A DNA stretch of 8,735 nucleotides from NCBI RefSeq assembly GCF_937874145.1, contig NZ_CALNBI010000221.1, forward strand, positions 1 through 8,735, given 5' to 3'. This stretch comes from an uncultured Chitinophaga sp. (GTDB lineage Bacteria; Bacteroidota; Bacteroidia; Chitinophagales; Chitinophagaceae). Each line of letters begins with the position of its first letter. Within the stretch, counting starts at the first letter, position 1. The notes beneath the pieces were generated by a model that did no database searches, was not told the origin of the DNA, and saw nothing but the letters and a program-made list of their open reading frames with translations. This document shows, in pieces, positions 1 to 8,106 of the stretch. A program made the translations under genes and the position numbers.

Positions 1-43
1 ACTCCCCCAGGACAGGAATGTAGCAAGGGTAGGCGGTTGAAGC

Positions 44-98
44 GGTGCGATATAAGTAACTTGCCACTTTTTTTTCCCCTCAGGCAAGCATCCGCACC
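44..98. other. Imperfect hairpin at the left edge (terminator or structured leader)
   Basis: Two nested complementary pairs are visible: GGTGCG (44-49) with CGCACC (93-98), and CTTGCC (60-65) with GGCAAG (83-88). They surround a loop containing eight T residues (68-75). On the + strand the hairpin starts 4 bases after a TGA (38-40) that closes an open frame entering from the left edge, and T-rich sequence follows it. A terminator for an upstream + gene is therefore possible. On the - strand it lies just downstream of a promoter candidate and covers a six-codon ORF, which would suit a leader RNA. The sequence alone does not decide between these. No gene in 1-176 is supported. Confidence 0.35.
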
Positions 99-100
99 AT
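80..100 (-). other. Possible six-codon leader ORF
   Basis: This minimal ORF (ATG GTG CGG ATG CTT GCC TGA) follows a well-spaced AGGAG and a promoter candidate on the - strand and lies in one arm of the 44-98 hairpin. That arrangement resembles a regulatory leader peptide. The peptide has no run of a single amino acid that would suggest classical attenuation. A chance ORF is equally likely. Confidence 0.15.
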
Positions 101-120
101 TTTATTCTCCTTTTATTTTC

Positions 121-152
121 CGAAATTAGTTTGTTGTTTTGCAGATCGCAAA
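121..152 (-). promoter_or_regulatory. Candidate leftward Bacteroidota promoter
   Basis: On the - strand a TTTG (152-149) is followed by 20 bases and TAATTTCG (128-121). This is one mismatch from the Bacteroidota TTTG/TAnnTTTG promoter pattern. Transcription would begin near position 116 and run left out of the window. An AGGAG (111-107) lies 6 bases before ATG (100-98), but that frame closes after six codons (M-V-R-M-L-A-stop at 80). The downstream gene, if there is one, is outside the window. Confidence 0.35.
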
Positions 153-176
153 AACTGAAATACTAAATCTTTCTTT

Positions 177-827
177 ATGAAATTCTTTATTGATACAGCT
201 AACCTGGCGCAGATCCAGGAGGCGAACGACCTGGGCATCCTGGACGGTGTAACCACGAACCCCTCCCTCATGGCCAAGGAAGGTATCAAAGGCGAAGCAG
301 CCATCCTGAAACATTATGAATCCATCTGTGAAATGGTGGACGGCGACGTGAGCGCCGAAGTGCTGTCGACCGACTTCGCCAGCATCATCGAAGAAGGCAA
401 GAAACTCGCTGCCATTCATCCGAATATCGTGGTGAAAGTACCGATGATCAAAGACGGCGTGAAAGCCATCAAGTGGTTCACCGACAACGGCATCCGTACC
501 AACTGCACACTCGTTTTCTCCGCCGGGCAGGCCATCCTCGCCGCCAAAGCCGGCGCTTCTTACGTATCGCCCTTCATCGGCCGTATCGACGACAGCAGCT
601 GGGATGGTATCGAGCTCATCGCCCAGATCGCCCAGATCTACAGCATCCAGGGCTTCAAAACCGAAGTACTTGCCGCTTCCATCCGCAACGCCCTTCACAT
701 CGTGAAATGCGCGGAAAATGGCGCCGACGTGTGCACCTGCCCGCTCGACTCCATCCTCGGCCTCCTGAAACATCCCCTGACCGACATCGGCCTGGCCAAG
801 TTCCTGGAAGACGCGAAGAAAATGTAA
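177..827 (+). CDS. tal: Transaldolase, short FSA/TalC-type
   Basis: The 216-residue cytosolic protein has the usual length of the short transaldolase/fructose-6-phosphate aldolase family. It starts MKFFIDTANL and carries D6, the TTNPS motif (26-30) and the Schiff-base lysine K87 in VVKVP. Two positions help separate the two activities. Aldolase (FSA) enzymes have Gln in the segment equivalent to SAEV and Tyr in SPYxxR; here they are E61 and F133, as in true transaldolases. The expected reaction moves a dihydroxyacetone unit between sugar phosphates in the non-oxidative pentose phosphate pathway. The start is the first ATG in frame at the family's normal N-terminus, with no Shine-Dalgarno sequence. 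The gene stands alone, with a terminator 20 bases after the stop. Family confidence is high; transaldolase rather than aldolase activity is inferred from two residues. Confidence 0.95.
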   Translation: MKFFIDTANLAQIQEANDLGILDGVTTNPSLMAKEGIKGEAAILKHYESICEMVDGDVSAEVLSTDFASIIEEGKKLAAIHPNIVVKVPMIKDGVKAIKWFTDNGIRTNCTLVFSAGQAILAAKAGASYVSPFIGRIDDSSWDGIELIAQIAQIYSIQGFKTEVLAASIRNALHIVKCAENGADVCTCPLDSILGLLKHPLTDIGLAKFLEDAKKM

Positions 828-847
828 TCTTCCTCCCATCTTATTAT

Positions 848-884
848 AAGGCCGCCCCGGTTTATGCCGGGCCGGCCTTTTTTA
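848..884 (+). terminator. Intrinsic terminator after transaldolase
   Basis: A 13-position stem (848-860 with 867-879) has one C-C mismatch and a six-base loop TTTATG, and a T tract follows (878-883). It lies 20 bases after the transaldolase stop and separates that gene from glpK. Confidence 0.9.
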
Positions 885-919
885 TTACCGGCTGAAATTT
901 TTTTTACTTTTAAAATATT

Positions 920-949
920 CCTAGTATCTTACTACCTCGTAAAGCTAGG
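920..949. promoter_or_regulatory. Inverted repeat in the glpK leader
   Basis: The 178-base gap before glpK holds, after the terminator, an AT-rich stretch with CCTAG (920-924) and its complement CTAGG (945-949). A partly overlapping pair is TACCT (933-937) and AGGTA (947-951). Partial -7 matches are TACTTTTA (905-912) and TACATTTC (965-972), neither with a convincing TTG at the right distance. The glpK promoter is presumably here, but I cannot fix its position. The repeat could be an operator or chance. Confidence 0.2.
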
Positions 950-1005
950 TACCACGTTAGACAATACATTTCATCATATTAAACAAATAGCCAGAACAGT
1001 TTCGC

Positions 1006-2502
<1,497 letters not shown>

Positions 2503-2540
2503 TTCCATATTTCCAGAACTGATCAAAACAAAACCCGACT

Positions 2541-3248
2541 ATGTCAATTTTCCTTGCAGAGCTCATCGGCACGGCGCTCCTCATCATCCTCGGCGACGGG
2601 GTGGTGGCGAATTGCCTGCTCAATAAAAGCAAAGGCCAGAACGGCGGATGGATCGTTATCACCTTTGGCTGGGCCATGGCTGTTTTTGTAGGCGTTTTTG
2701 CCGTGGGAGCCTATAGCGGCGCGCACCTCAATTCTGCCGTAACCATCGCCATGGCAGCGGCCGGCAATATCACCTGGGACCAGGTGCCCATGTACATCGG
2801 CGCACAGCTGCTCGGGGCATTCCTCGGCGCCTGCGGTGTTTACGCCGCTTACAAACAGCATTTCGACATTACGCCTGATGCCGACGCCAAACTGGGTATT
2901 TTCTGCACGGCTCCCGCCATCCGCAGCACCATTCCCAACCTGGTGACGGAAATCATCGGTACGTTCGTCCTCATTTTCGGCGTGTTTTACATCGCGAAAG
3001 GAGACGTGGGCCTGGGTGCGGTAGACGCGCTGCCCGTAGCCTTGCTGGTGCTGGCGATTGGTTTGTCCCTGGGAGGGCCGACTGGTTATGCCATCAACCC
3101 CGCCCGCGACCTCGGCCCCCGAATCGCGCACGCTATTCTGCCCATCAAAGGCAAGCGCGACAGCGACTGGGGTTATGCCTGGATCCCCGTTGTGGGGCCC
3201 ATTATCGGCGCTTTGCTGGCCACCGCGCTGCATCTCGCTCTTAAATAG
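2541..3248 (+). CDS. glpF: Glycerol facilitator (MIP/aquaglyceroporin)
   Basis: The 235-residue inner-membrane channel has the six-helix, two-half MIP fold and would let glycerol and small polyols diffuse in for GlpK. By alignment with E. coli GlpF the selectivity filter is W44, G174, Y183 and R189 (E. coli W48, G191, F200, R206). D190 follows R189, as in glycerol facilitators. This supports glycerol transport rather than a water-only channel. The second asparagine box is normal (N186-P187-A188). The first reads N64-S65-A66 (codons AAT TCT GCC, 2730-2738) instead of NPA, which is unusual. The start is the only suitable ATG, directly before the first helix. It follows glpK by 38 bases and ends before a terminator, so it closes the operon. 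Confidence 0.96.
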   Translation: MSIFLAELIGTALLIILGDGVVANCLLNKSKGQNGGWIVITFGWAMAVFVGVFAVGAYSGAHLNSAVTIAMAAAGNITWDQVPMYIGAQLLGAFLGACGVYAAYKQHFDITPDADAKLGIFCTAPAIRSTIPNLVTEIIGTFVLIFGVFYIAKGDVGLGAVDALPVALLVLAIGLSLGGPTGYAINPARDLGPRIAHAILPIKGKRDSDWGYAWIPVVGPIIGALLATALHLALK

Positions 3249-3281
3249 TCCCGATCTTTCATAACATAAACACAACAAAAC

Positions 3282-3315
3282 GGCGCATCCCTTCCGGGGT
3301 GCGCCCTCCTTTTTT
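3282..3315 (+). terminator. Intrinsic terminator after glpKF
   Basis: A 10-base-pair stem (3282-3291 with 3296-3305, one G-T pair) has a TTCC loop and is followed by a six-T run (3310-3315). It starts 33 bases after the glpF stop and marks the end of the glpKF operon. Confidence 0.9.
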
Positions 3316-3409
3316 CCAGCCAACAATCCCGCCCCTGTACTGTTTCCTCTTTGGTACATGATTTCCGGAGCCTTTGCCCACCGGATATTTTATTCATTAT
3401 TTTCAAATC

Positions 3410-3441
3410 TTTCATTTTATCCTGAAAGTTTTGTAATTTTG
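3410..3441 (+). promoter_or_regulatory. Promoter of ndh
   Basis: TAATTTTG (3434-3441) is a full match to the Bacteroidota -7 consensus TAnnTTTG. A TTTC (3410-3413) sits 20 bases upstream, one mismatch from the TTTG -33 element. Transcription should begin near 3446, giving a leader of about 58 bases to the ATG at 3504. The preceding terminator supports an independent promoter here. Confidence 0.65.
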
Positions 3442-3453
3442 AGAAATATTCGG

Positions 3454-3486
3454 TGGTATGGCATTTGTGGCCACGATGTTGTACCA
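3454..3486. promoter_or_regulatory. Imperfect palindrome in the ndh leader
   Basis: The arms are TGGTA (3454-3458), CAT (3462-3464) and GTGG (3467-3470), mirrored by CCAC (3471-3474), ATG (3476-3478) and TACCA (3482-3486). They start just downstream of the predicted transcription start. In DNA this could be an operator that blocks RNA polymerase; in RNA it would fold into an interrupted hairpin before the start codon. No regulator is recognised. Confidence 0.35.
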
Positions 3487-3503
3487 TCTTAAACGCAAAA
3501 ACC

Positions 3504-4853
3504 ATGATACAACCGAACTTACCGGATTCAAAGCTTCCCAGGGTGGTGATCGTTGGCGGCGGATTTGCCGGGATCAATCTGGCCAAATCACTCAGAAGGG
3601 CCGCAGTACAGGTGGTGCTGCTCGACAGGAACAACTATCATCTTTTCCAGCCATTGCTGTACCAGGTGGCAACAGCAGGACTGGAGCCGGACAGCATTGC
3701 CTTCCCGCTGCGCGGCATCTTCAAAAAGCAAAAGAATTTCCATTTCCGGATGGCGGAAGTGAAAAGCGTGGATGCGGCCAATAACATGCTCGAAACCAAT
3801 ATCGGCGATATTTCTTACGATTACCTGGTGCTCGCCATGGGCTCCAATACAAACTTCTTTGGCAACAAGATGATCGAAGAACATGCCATCGGGATGAAAT
3901 CCCTCATCGAAGCGGTGCAGATCCGGAATTATGTGCTGAAGCAATTCGAAGAATCGCTGCTGTTCACCGACGAAGCCACCGTTAAGCCCAAACTGAACTT
4001 CGTGATGGTGGGTGCTGGTCCTACGGGTGTGGAGCTGGCCGGGGCGTTTGCGGAACTGCGCAAATACATCCTTCCCAAAGATTACCCGGAATTGCCCATT
4101 CACCTGATGGAAGTGTACCTGATCGAAGCGGGGCCGCGCGTGCTGGCGGGCATGTCTGAAGAAACGAGCCGCAAATCAAAGGCGGCGCTCGAACATATCG
4201 GCGTGAAAGTGCTCACCAACGTAGCCGTGAAAGATTACGACGGCCTTACGCTCACCCTCGGTAACGGGGAAACCCTCCAAACGCAGTCCCTCATTTGGTC
4301 GGCAGGCGTAAAAGGCATGTCGATCCCCGGCCTGCCGGAAGAAGCCATGCTGCCTAACGGCCGTGTACACGTGAGCGACGTTAACCTGATAAGAGACACG
4401 AAAAATATTTACGCCATCGGCGACATCGCACAGATGATCAACGATGAGCGTTTCCCCAAAGGGTATCCGATGGTGGCGCAGGTGGCCATGCAACAGGGCA
4501 AGCAATTGGGTAAGAATTTTTGCAACGTACTGAAAGGCAAAGCGCTCAAACCCTTTAAATACAAGGACCTCGGCTCTATGGCCACGATCGGCCGCAACCG
4601 CGCGGTGACGGAGTTTGCAGGTATCCGTTTGAGCGGGTACATCGCCTGGGTGGCGTGGATGATAGTGCACCTCCTGAACCTGCTGGGTTTCCGCAATAAA
4701 CTGGTGGTAATGATCAACTGGGTGTACCGGTATTTCACCTACGACCGCGGTACGCGCATCATCATCAAACGCGGCGCAGCCAACATCGTCAAACTAAGAC
4801 AAACGATATACCAGGCCGATCCACAGGTGCCGCAGGTCACACAAACGCCTTAG
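3504..4853 (+). CDS. ndh: Type II NADH dehydrogenase (NDH-2)
   Basis: The 449-residue flavoprotein passes electrons from NADH to the quinone pool (menaquinone in this phylum) without pumping protons, at the cytoplasmic face of the inner membrane. It has an FAD-binding GGGFAG (18-23) after the first strand, an NAD-binding VGAGPTGVELAG (169-180), the second FAD motif YAIGDIA (303-309) and the quinone-site AQxAxQ as AQVAMQ (325-330). The C-terminus ends in hydrophobic and amphipathic helices (roughly 375-425) typical of the membrane anchor. I chose ATG 3504 because it puts MIQP 13 residues before the RVVIVGGGF strand, as is usual. The in-frame GTG at 3453 would add 17 unrelated residues and lies in the palindrome. 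Length is normal. The TAG stop overlaps the end of the convergent plug gene by 4 bases. Confidence 0.95.
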   Translation: MIQPNLPDSKLPRVVIVGGGFAGINLAKSLRRAAVQVVLLDRNNYHLFQPLLYQVATAGLEPDSIAFPLRGIFKKQKNFHFRMAEVKSVDAANNMLETNIGDISYDYLVLAMGSNTNFFGNKMIEEHAIGMKSLIEAVQIRNYVLKQFEESLLFTDEATVKPKLNFVMVGAGPTGVELAGAFAELRKYILPKDYPELPIHLMEVYLIEAGPRVLAGMSEETSRKSKAALEHIGVKVLTNVAVKDYDGLTLTLGNGETLQTQSLIWSAGVKGMSIPGLPEEAMLPNGRVHVSDVNLIRDTKNIYAIGDIAQMINDERFPKGYPMVAQVAMQQGKQLGKNFCNVLKGKALKPFKYKDLGSMATIGRNRAVTEFAGIRLSGYIAWVAWMIVHLLNLLGFRNKLVVMINWVYRYFTYDRGTRIIIKRGAANIVKLRQTIYQADPQVPQVTQTP

Positions 4854-6142
4854 CGCTGCCTGTTGGTGAGGGAATTCATCCGGAGCATGCCTACCAGTTC
4901 ATCGTGCCGGCCGCCGAGCGTCCGGTAGTATACGAGGACCGTGTAGGCATTTTCTGTCTCCCACCAGTTACCTTCCGTAAATTCGGTGCTCATGGGGGCG
5001 TTGGGCCGGGTTTTGTCGACAAGGCCGTAAACATAGTTGTAATAACCCTGTTTGAGGAAAAGCGCTCCTTCATAAGCGCCCTTTTCACCGTTCCAGACCA
5101 TCTTGTTGCGGTCGTTCAGCTCGTACTGCGTCAGTTCGCCGAAAATATACATATCGTACCCGGCGAAGGGCTCTTTCATGGGAAAATTGAAGTTCACGCG
5201 CGCGTAGTCGCCTTCGAACTGGATGTTGTAATCCTCGATGGTGGCGGGGTCGTACATACCATTGATATCGCGGAGGTATTGATAGATCTGGTTATCGCGG
5301 GGAACGTCGGGCATCACATTGATGACGGTCCCGTTGCGGAGGTATTGCGTGTTGCGGACGCGCTCCGTCTGCAGCCGGAAGCTGCGGAGGTCCACCCATC
5401 TCCACTCTTTAAACGCAGGGAAGATGCAGTCCTGCTCCGCATTGTATTCGATCACATCTCCCTTGATGAACATGGGTTTGATGCCCGTAATGGCATTATC
5501 CCAACGGAAATTCTGTTGTATGACGATTTTGAGCTGGTCGAAGGGGTTTTGAATGTTGAGGCCTTTCGTATTGACGGAGACGTTGATTTTCTGGGAGTTG
5601 CGGAAAAGTTTGGGATTAGTGGGCTGGGAGATCCATCCTGCCACGCCGGATTTGTTGTTGATGACCATAAGCCGGCGCGTAAATGCCAGGCGGTTGGTAT
5701 CGCCGTCGAGGTACACTTTCAGCAGGTAATTGCCGGCCCGTGTAGGCGTGGAGTTGGAACTGGGGATGCGGGCCTTGTAATGCACGTATTTCTGCAGCGC
5801 CACGCTCGAGAACTTGTAATCGCGGATCTGCACTTCGGAGAAGCCGCGCAGGTAGTCGATGGTGTTGACGGAAGCGGGCGTCCAGTCTGCATTACAGAGT
5901 TGAAGGGTGTAGAAGTAGGATTTGATTTCGGCTTGAAGATCGTCGAATTGCAGCTCCAGCTGGTCGCCCGAGTTGAGGGCGATGATGGGCAGGCCGAGCA
6001 TTTCTCCCGGGGGCGTCAGTTTTACCGTGGCGATGTTCTGGTGGTAGATATGGTCGGGCGTGATGGTGTTGACCTGACCTTTTGCGCCGGGGAAAAACAA
6101 TAGGGCTGCCAGGGAGCAGCAAACAAAAGCAACTATCCTCAT
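4850..6142 (-). CDS. Type IX secretion system plug protein (DUF5103)
   Basis: The 430-residue protein belongs to the Bacteroidota family formerly called DUF5103. In Flavobacterium johnsoniae a member of this family plugs the periplasmic mouth of the SprA translocon. The N-terminus MRIVAFVCCSLAALLFFPG is a signal peptide, with cleavage likely near residue 22 before Q23. The two cysteines lie inside the hydrophobic stretch and do not form a lipobox. The rest is beta-rich and aromatic, with no transmembrane helix, and has conserved family stretches such as YFYTLQLCNADW (residues 76-87) and YNYVYGLVD. Length is typical, and the ATG at 6142-6140 is the only start that gives a signal peptide. Other T9SS genes are absent from the window, which is normal because they are usually scattered. 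It converges on ndh with a 4-base overlap. Confidence 0.88.
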   Translation of the reverse strand: MRIVAFVCCSLAALLFFPGAKGQVNTITPDHIYHQNIATVKLTPPGEMLGLPIIALNSGDQLELQFDDLQAEIKSYFYTLQLCNADWTPASVNTIDYLRGFSEVQIRDYKFSSVALQKYVHYKARIPSSNSTPTRAGNYLLKVYLDGDTNRLAFTRRLMVINNKSGVAGWISQPTNPKLFRNSQKINVSVNTKGLNIQNPFDQLKIVIQQNFRWDNAITGIKPMFIKGDVIEYNAEQDCIFPAFKEWRWVDLRSFRLQTERVRNTQYLRNGTVINVMPDVPRDNQIYQYLRDINGMYDPATIEDYNIQFEGDYARVNFNFPMKEPFAGYDMYIFGELTQYELNDRNKMVWNGEKGAYEGALFLKQGYYNYVYGLVDKTRPNAPMSTEFTEGNWWETENAYTVLVYYRTLGGRHDELVGMLRMNSLTNRQR

Positions 6143-6166
6143 AGCTGTAATTTACAATGAATTTCT

Positions 6167-6174
6167 AAAATGTA
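6167..6174 (-). promoter_or_regulatory. Possible -7 element for the plug gene
   Basis: On the - strand TACATTTT (6174-6167) matches seven of eight positions of TAnnTTTG and lies 24 bases before the plug gene's ATG. No TTG is found about 20 bases upstream, so only half of the promoter is supported. Confidence 0.3.
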
Positions 6175-6185
6175 TAAATTCGCGG

Positions 6186-6209
6186 ATGCGCATCTCCATG
6201 TTTATTGCC
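6186..6209 (+). pseudogene. Out-of-frame N-terminal remnant of the permease
   Basis: ATG at 6186 opens M-R-I-S-M-F-I-A, which is what the start of Bacteroidota FtsX/LolE-type permeases looks like (a short start ending in FIA). This frame then turns into unrelated sequence (VYHQYLDGG and onward), while the permease continues from about 6205 in another frame. The usual basic linker of about 12 residues (RR-type, ending before the first membrane helix) is missing. A loss of 3n+2 bases near 6209-6211 would explain both the gap and the frame change. This rests on my memory of homologues. Confidence 0.5.
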
Positions 6210-7371
6210 GTCTATCATCAATATCTCGATGGCGGCTACCGCTTTCAGCGTGGCGGTGATGATTATCGCCACGGCAATGATCAACGGGTTCCAGCAGGTG
6301 ATATCGGAGAAGATATTCAGTTTCTGGGGGCATTACCATATTACGGAGTATCGCGCGGCCGGGGGAGCGCTCACCGAACAGGACCCCTTCCCCGAAGATG
6401 CCTCCCTCGTAAAACGCCTTTCCGCCATTGCGCAGGTGAAAACGGTCAGCCCCTTCGCCACCAAATCCGTCATCGTCAAGAAAGGCCGCGAAACCGAAGG
6501 GATGATCTTTAAAGGCTCACCCGCCGGCCAGCCCCTCCCGTTCCTCATCGAGGGCCGCGCCACTACGGTGCAGGACAGCGGATACGCCTCCGAGGTGGTG
6601 GTTTCCGCCAGCACGGCCGCCGCACTGGGGCTTAAGCTGAACGACGCCATGTTCATGTATTTCATGCGGGGCGACGGCCTCCCGCCGCGCGTTCGCAAGC
6701 TGACCGTCTGCGGCATCTACAAAACCGGCATCGAAGAATACGATAAAACCTACGTCATCGGCGACATCAACCTCATCCGGCGCCTCAACGACTGGGCGCC
6801 CGACGAAATCGGCGGCTACGAAGTACACCTGCACCGTTTCAGCGACATGGACGCCGCCGCGGGCCCCATCAGCGACGAAATCATCAACGCCGAACTGGGC
6901 CTGCGCAGCATGCAGGAAATCTATCCAAATATCTTCGACTGGCTGGGATTGCAAAACAAAAACGAAACGATCATCCTCATCATCATGACCATCGTGGCGG
7001 TGATCAACATGATTACGGCGATGCTGATCCTGATACTGGAACGGACCAACATGGTGGGCATATTGAAAGCCCTCGGCATGCGGAACACTTCCATCCAGGG
7101 CATATTCCTCTACCAGGCGGGTTACATCGTGATCGCGGGCATCCTGATCGGCAACGCGCTGGGCCTGGGCCTGGCGTTCCTCCAGCAATCCACGGGCCTG
7201 CTGCGCCTCCCGGAAGAGGCGTATTACATGTCGGTGGCGCCTATCGCCATCCAGTGGTGGAAGGTGGCGTTGATTAATGTGGGAACGCTGGTGATATGCG
7301 TATTGGTCCTCATCATCCCATCTTTGCTCATCCGGCGGATACTGCCGGTGCGGGCGATCCAGTTTAAATAA
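6205..7371 (+). CDS. FtsX/LolE-like ABC transporter permease, N-terminus probably damaged
   Basis: The 388-residue open frame encodes an inner-membrane permease of the MacB/LolCE/FtsX class. It has a first transmembrane helix (about 9-27, then NGFQ), a large periplasmic domain (about 30-250), and three C-terminal helices (about 255-278, 302-326, 355-377). The cytoplasmic coupling segment ERTNMVGILKALGM (279-292) is the family hallmark. Such proteins work with a LolD-type ATPase on lipoprotein release or related envelope tasks; none is encoded nearby. The start is uncertain: 6205 is TTG, the first ATG is at 6229 (residue 9), and a TAA at 6175-6177 closes the frame upstream. A normal-looking start (ATG 6186) lies out of frame, which points to a small deletion or sequencing error. 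It may still be functional, since the first helix is intact. It converges on the methyltransferase gene with an 8-base overlap. Confidence 0.85.
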   Translation: MPSIINISMAATAFSVAVMIIATAMINGFQQVISEKIFSFWGHYHITEYRAAGGALTEQDPFPEDASLVKRLSAIAQVKTVSPFATKSVIVKKGRETEGMIFKGSPAGQPLPFLIEGRATTVQDSGYASEVVVSASTAAALGLKLNDAMFMYFMRGDGLPPRVRKLTVCGIYKTGIEEYDKTYVIGDINLIRRLNDWAPDEIGGYEVHLHRFSDMDAAAGPISDEIINAELGLRSMQEIYPNIFDWLGLQNKNETIILIIMTIVAVINMITAMLILILERTNMVGILKALGMRNTSIQGIFLYQAGYIVIAGILIGNALGLGLAFLQQSTGLLRLPEEAYYMSVAPIAIQWWKVALINVGTLVICVLVLIIPSLLIRRILPVRAIQFK

Positions 7372-8101
7372 GGAGCCTTCCGCAAATGATCCCTGTGGCC
7401 ACGGCGGCATTCAGCGATTCGGCCTGGCCAAGGCGCGGGATGGTGATGTGATGGCTGCTGCGGCGGAGGGTTTCCTCGCTCAGCCCGCGCGACTCGTTGC
7501 CGATGAGAATGATGCCTGCAGACACTTTCTGCGTCTGTGTTATGTCGTTGCCATGAAGGGTGGCGGCGTAGGAGGGGAGAGAGGCGTATTTTTCCAGGAA
7601 CTGCGGGATGTCGCGGATAACGACGGTCACCCGCTGGAAGCTGCCCATGGTCGACTGGATGGTTTTGGCGTTGTAGGCGTCCACGCAGTCGGGCGAGCAC
7701 ACCACCTGCCGGATGCCAAACCAGTCGGCTATACGAATGATGGTGCCCAGGTTGCCGGGGTCCTGGATGGTTTCCAGCGCGAGGGAAACGCCTTCCGGAA
7801 CAAAGTCGCGGGCGGGCGGGATGTCGGCCAGCGCCAATGCCCGGTTGGGGGTGGAGAGCGACGATAACTGCTTCAGTACCTCGGGCGCAACTTCCAGCAC
7901 TTCAATACCGGCGGCCTTCTCGGCCAGCTCGCGGTGGTCTAGCAGCCACTCGCGGGTAGCGAAAACGGTTTTCACGCCGGAACCCGTTTCCAGTAATTCC
8001 TGCACGATCTTATCCCCCTCGGCGATAAACTGGCCAAATTTTTGACGGTATTTTTTGTGCTGTAATCCAGTAATATATTTAATTTGCGCCTTTGATAACA
8101 T
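7364..8101 (-). CDS. SpoU/TrmH-family RNA 2'-O-ribose methyltransferase
   Basis: The 245-residue enzyme would transfer methyl from S-adenosylmethionine to a ribose 2'-OH in rRNA or tRNA; the target cannot be told from sequence. An N-terminal substrate-binding domain (about 1-95, with FIAEGDKIV at 25-33) precedes the knotted SPOUT domain. Its three motifs are DPGNLGTIIR (114-123, N117 and R123), IILIGNESRGLS (197-208, with N202-E203) and IPRLGQAESLNAAVA (221-235, S229 and N231). All catalytic and cofactor positions appear intact. I chose ATG 8101 because MLSKAQIKYI is the family's usual start; an in-frame GTG at 8164 would add 21 unrelated residues and sit upstream of the promoter. A strong promoter match ends 5 bases before the ATG, suggesting a leaderless mRNA. 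It is divergent from tamL and convergent with the permease. Confidence 0.93.
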   Translation of the reverse strand: MLSKAQIKYITGLQHKKYRQKFGQFIAEGDKIVQELLETGSGVKTVFATREWLLDHRELAEKAAGIEVLEVAPEVLKQLSSLSTPNRALALADIPPARDFVPEGVSLALETIQDPGNLGTIIRIADWFGIRQVVCSPDCVDAYNAKTIQSTMGSFQRVTVVIRDIPQFLEKYASLPSYAATLHGNDITQTQKVSAGIILIGNESRGLSEETLRRSSHHITIPRLGQAESLNAAVATGIICGRLLI

Positions 8102-8106
8102 AGGGT

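Noticed and set aside
1..129. Open + frame from the left edge to TAG at 127-129
   Set aside because: The translation is low-complexity and phenylalanine/proline-rich across the T tracts, has no family resemblance, and runs over the hairpin.
621..638. Tandem 9-base repeat GCCCAGATC in the transaldolase gene
   Set aside because: It encodes the repeated I-A-Q of an ordinary helix in the protein, with only two copies, so it needs no other explanation.
3336..3358. TGTAC...GTACA inverted repeat between the glpF terminator and the ndh promoter
   Set aside because: A five-base pair of arms with a 13-base spacer is expected by chance in a region this size, and it is too far upstream of the promoter to assign a role.
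3453..3503. GTG at 3453 as an upstream start for ndh
   Set aside because: It would add 17 residues with no family similarity and lies inside the leader palindrome, a few bases from the predicted transcription start. ATG 3504 gives the normal NDH-2 N-terminus.
3458..3784. A 108-codon + frame beginning at ATG 3458
   Set aside because: It overlaps the ndh coding region in another frame, and its composition is that of an out-of-frame translation. It is not a leader gene I can support.
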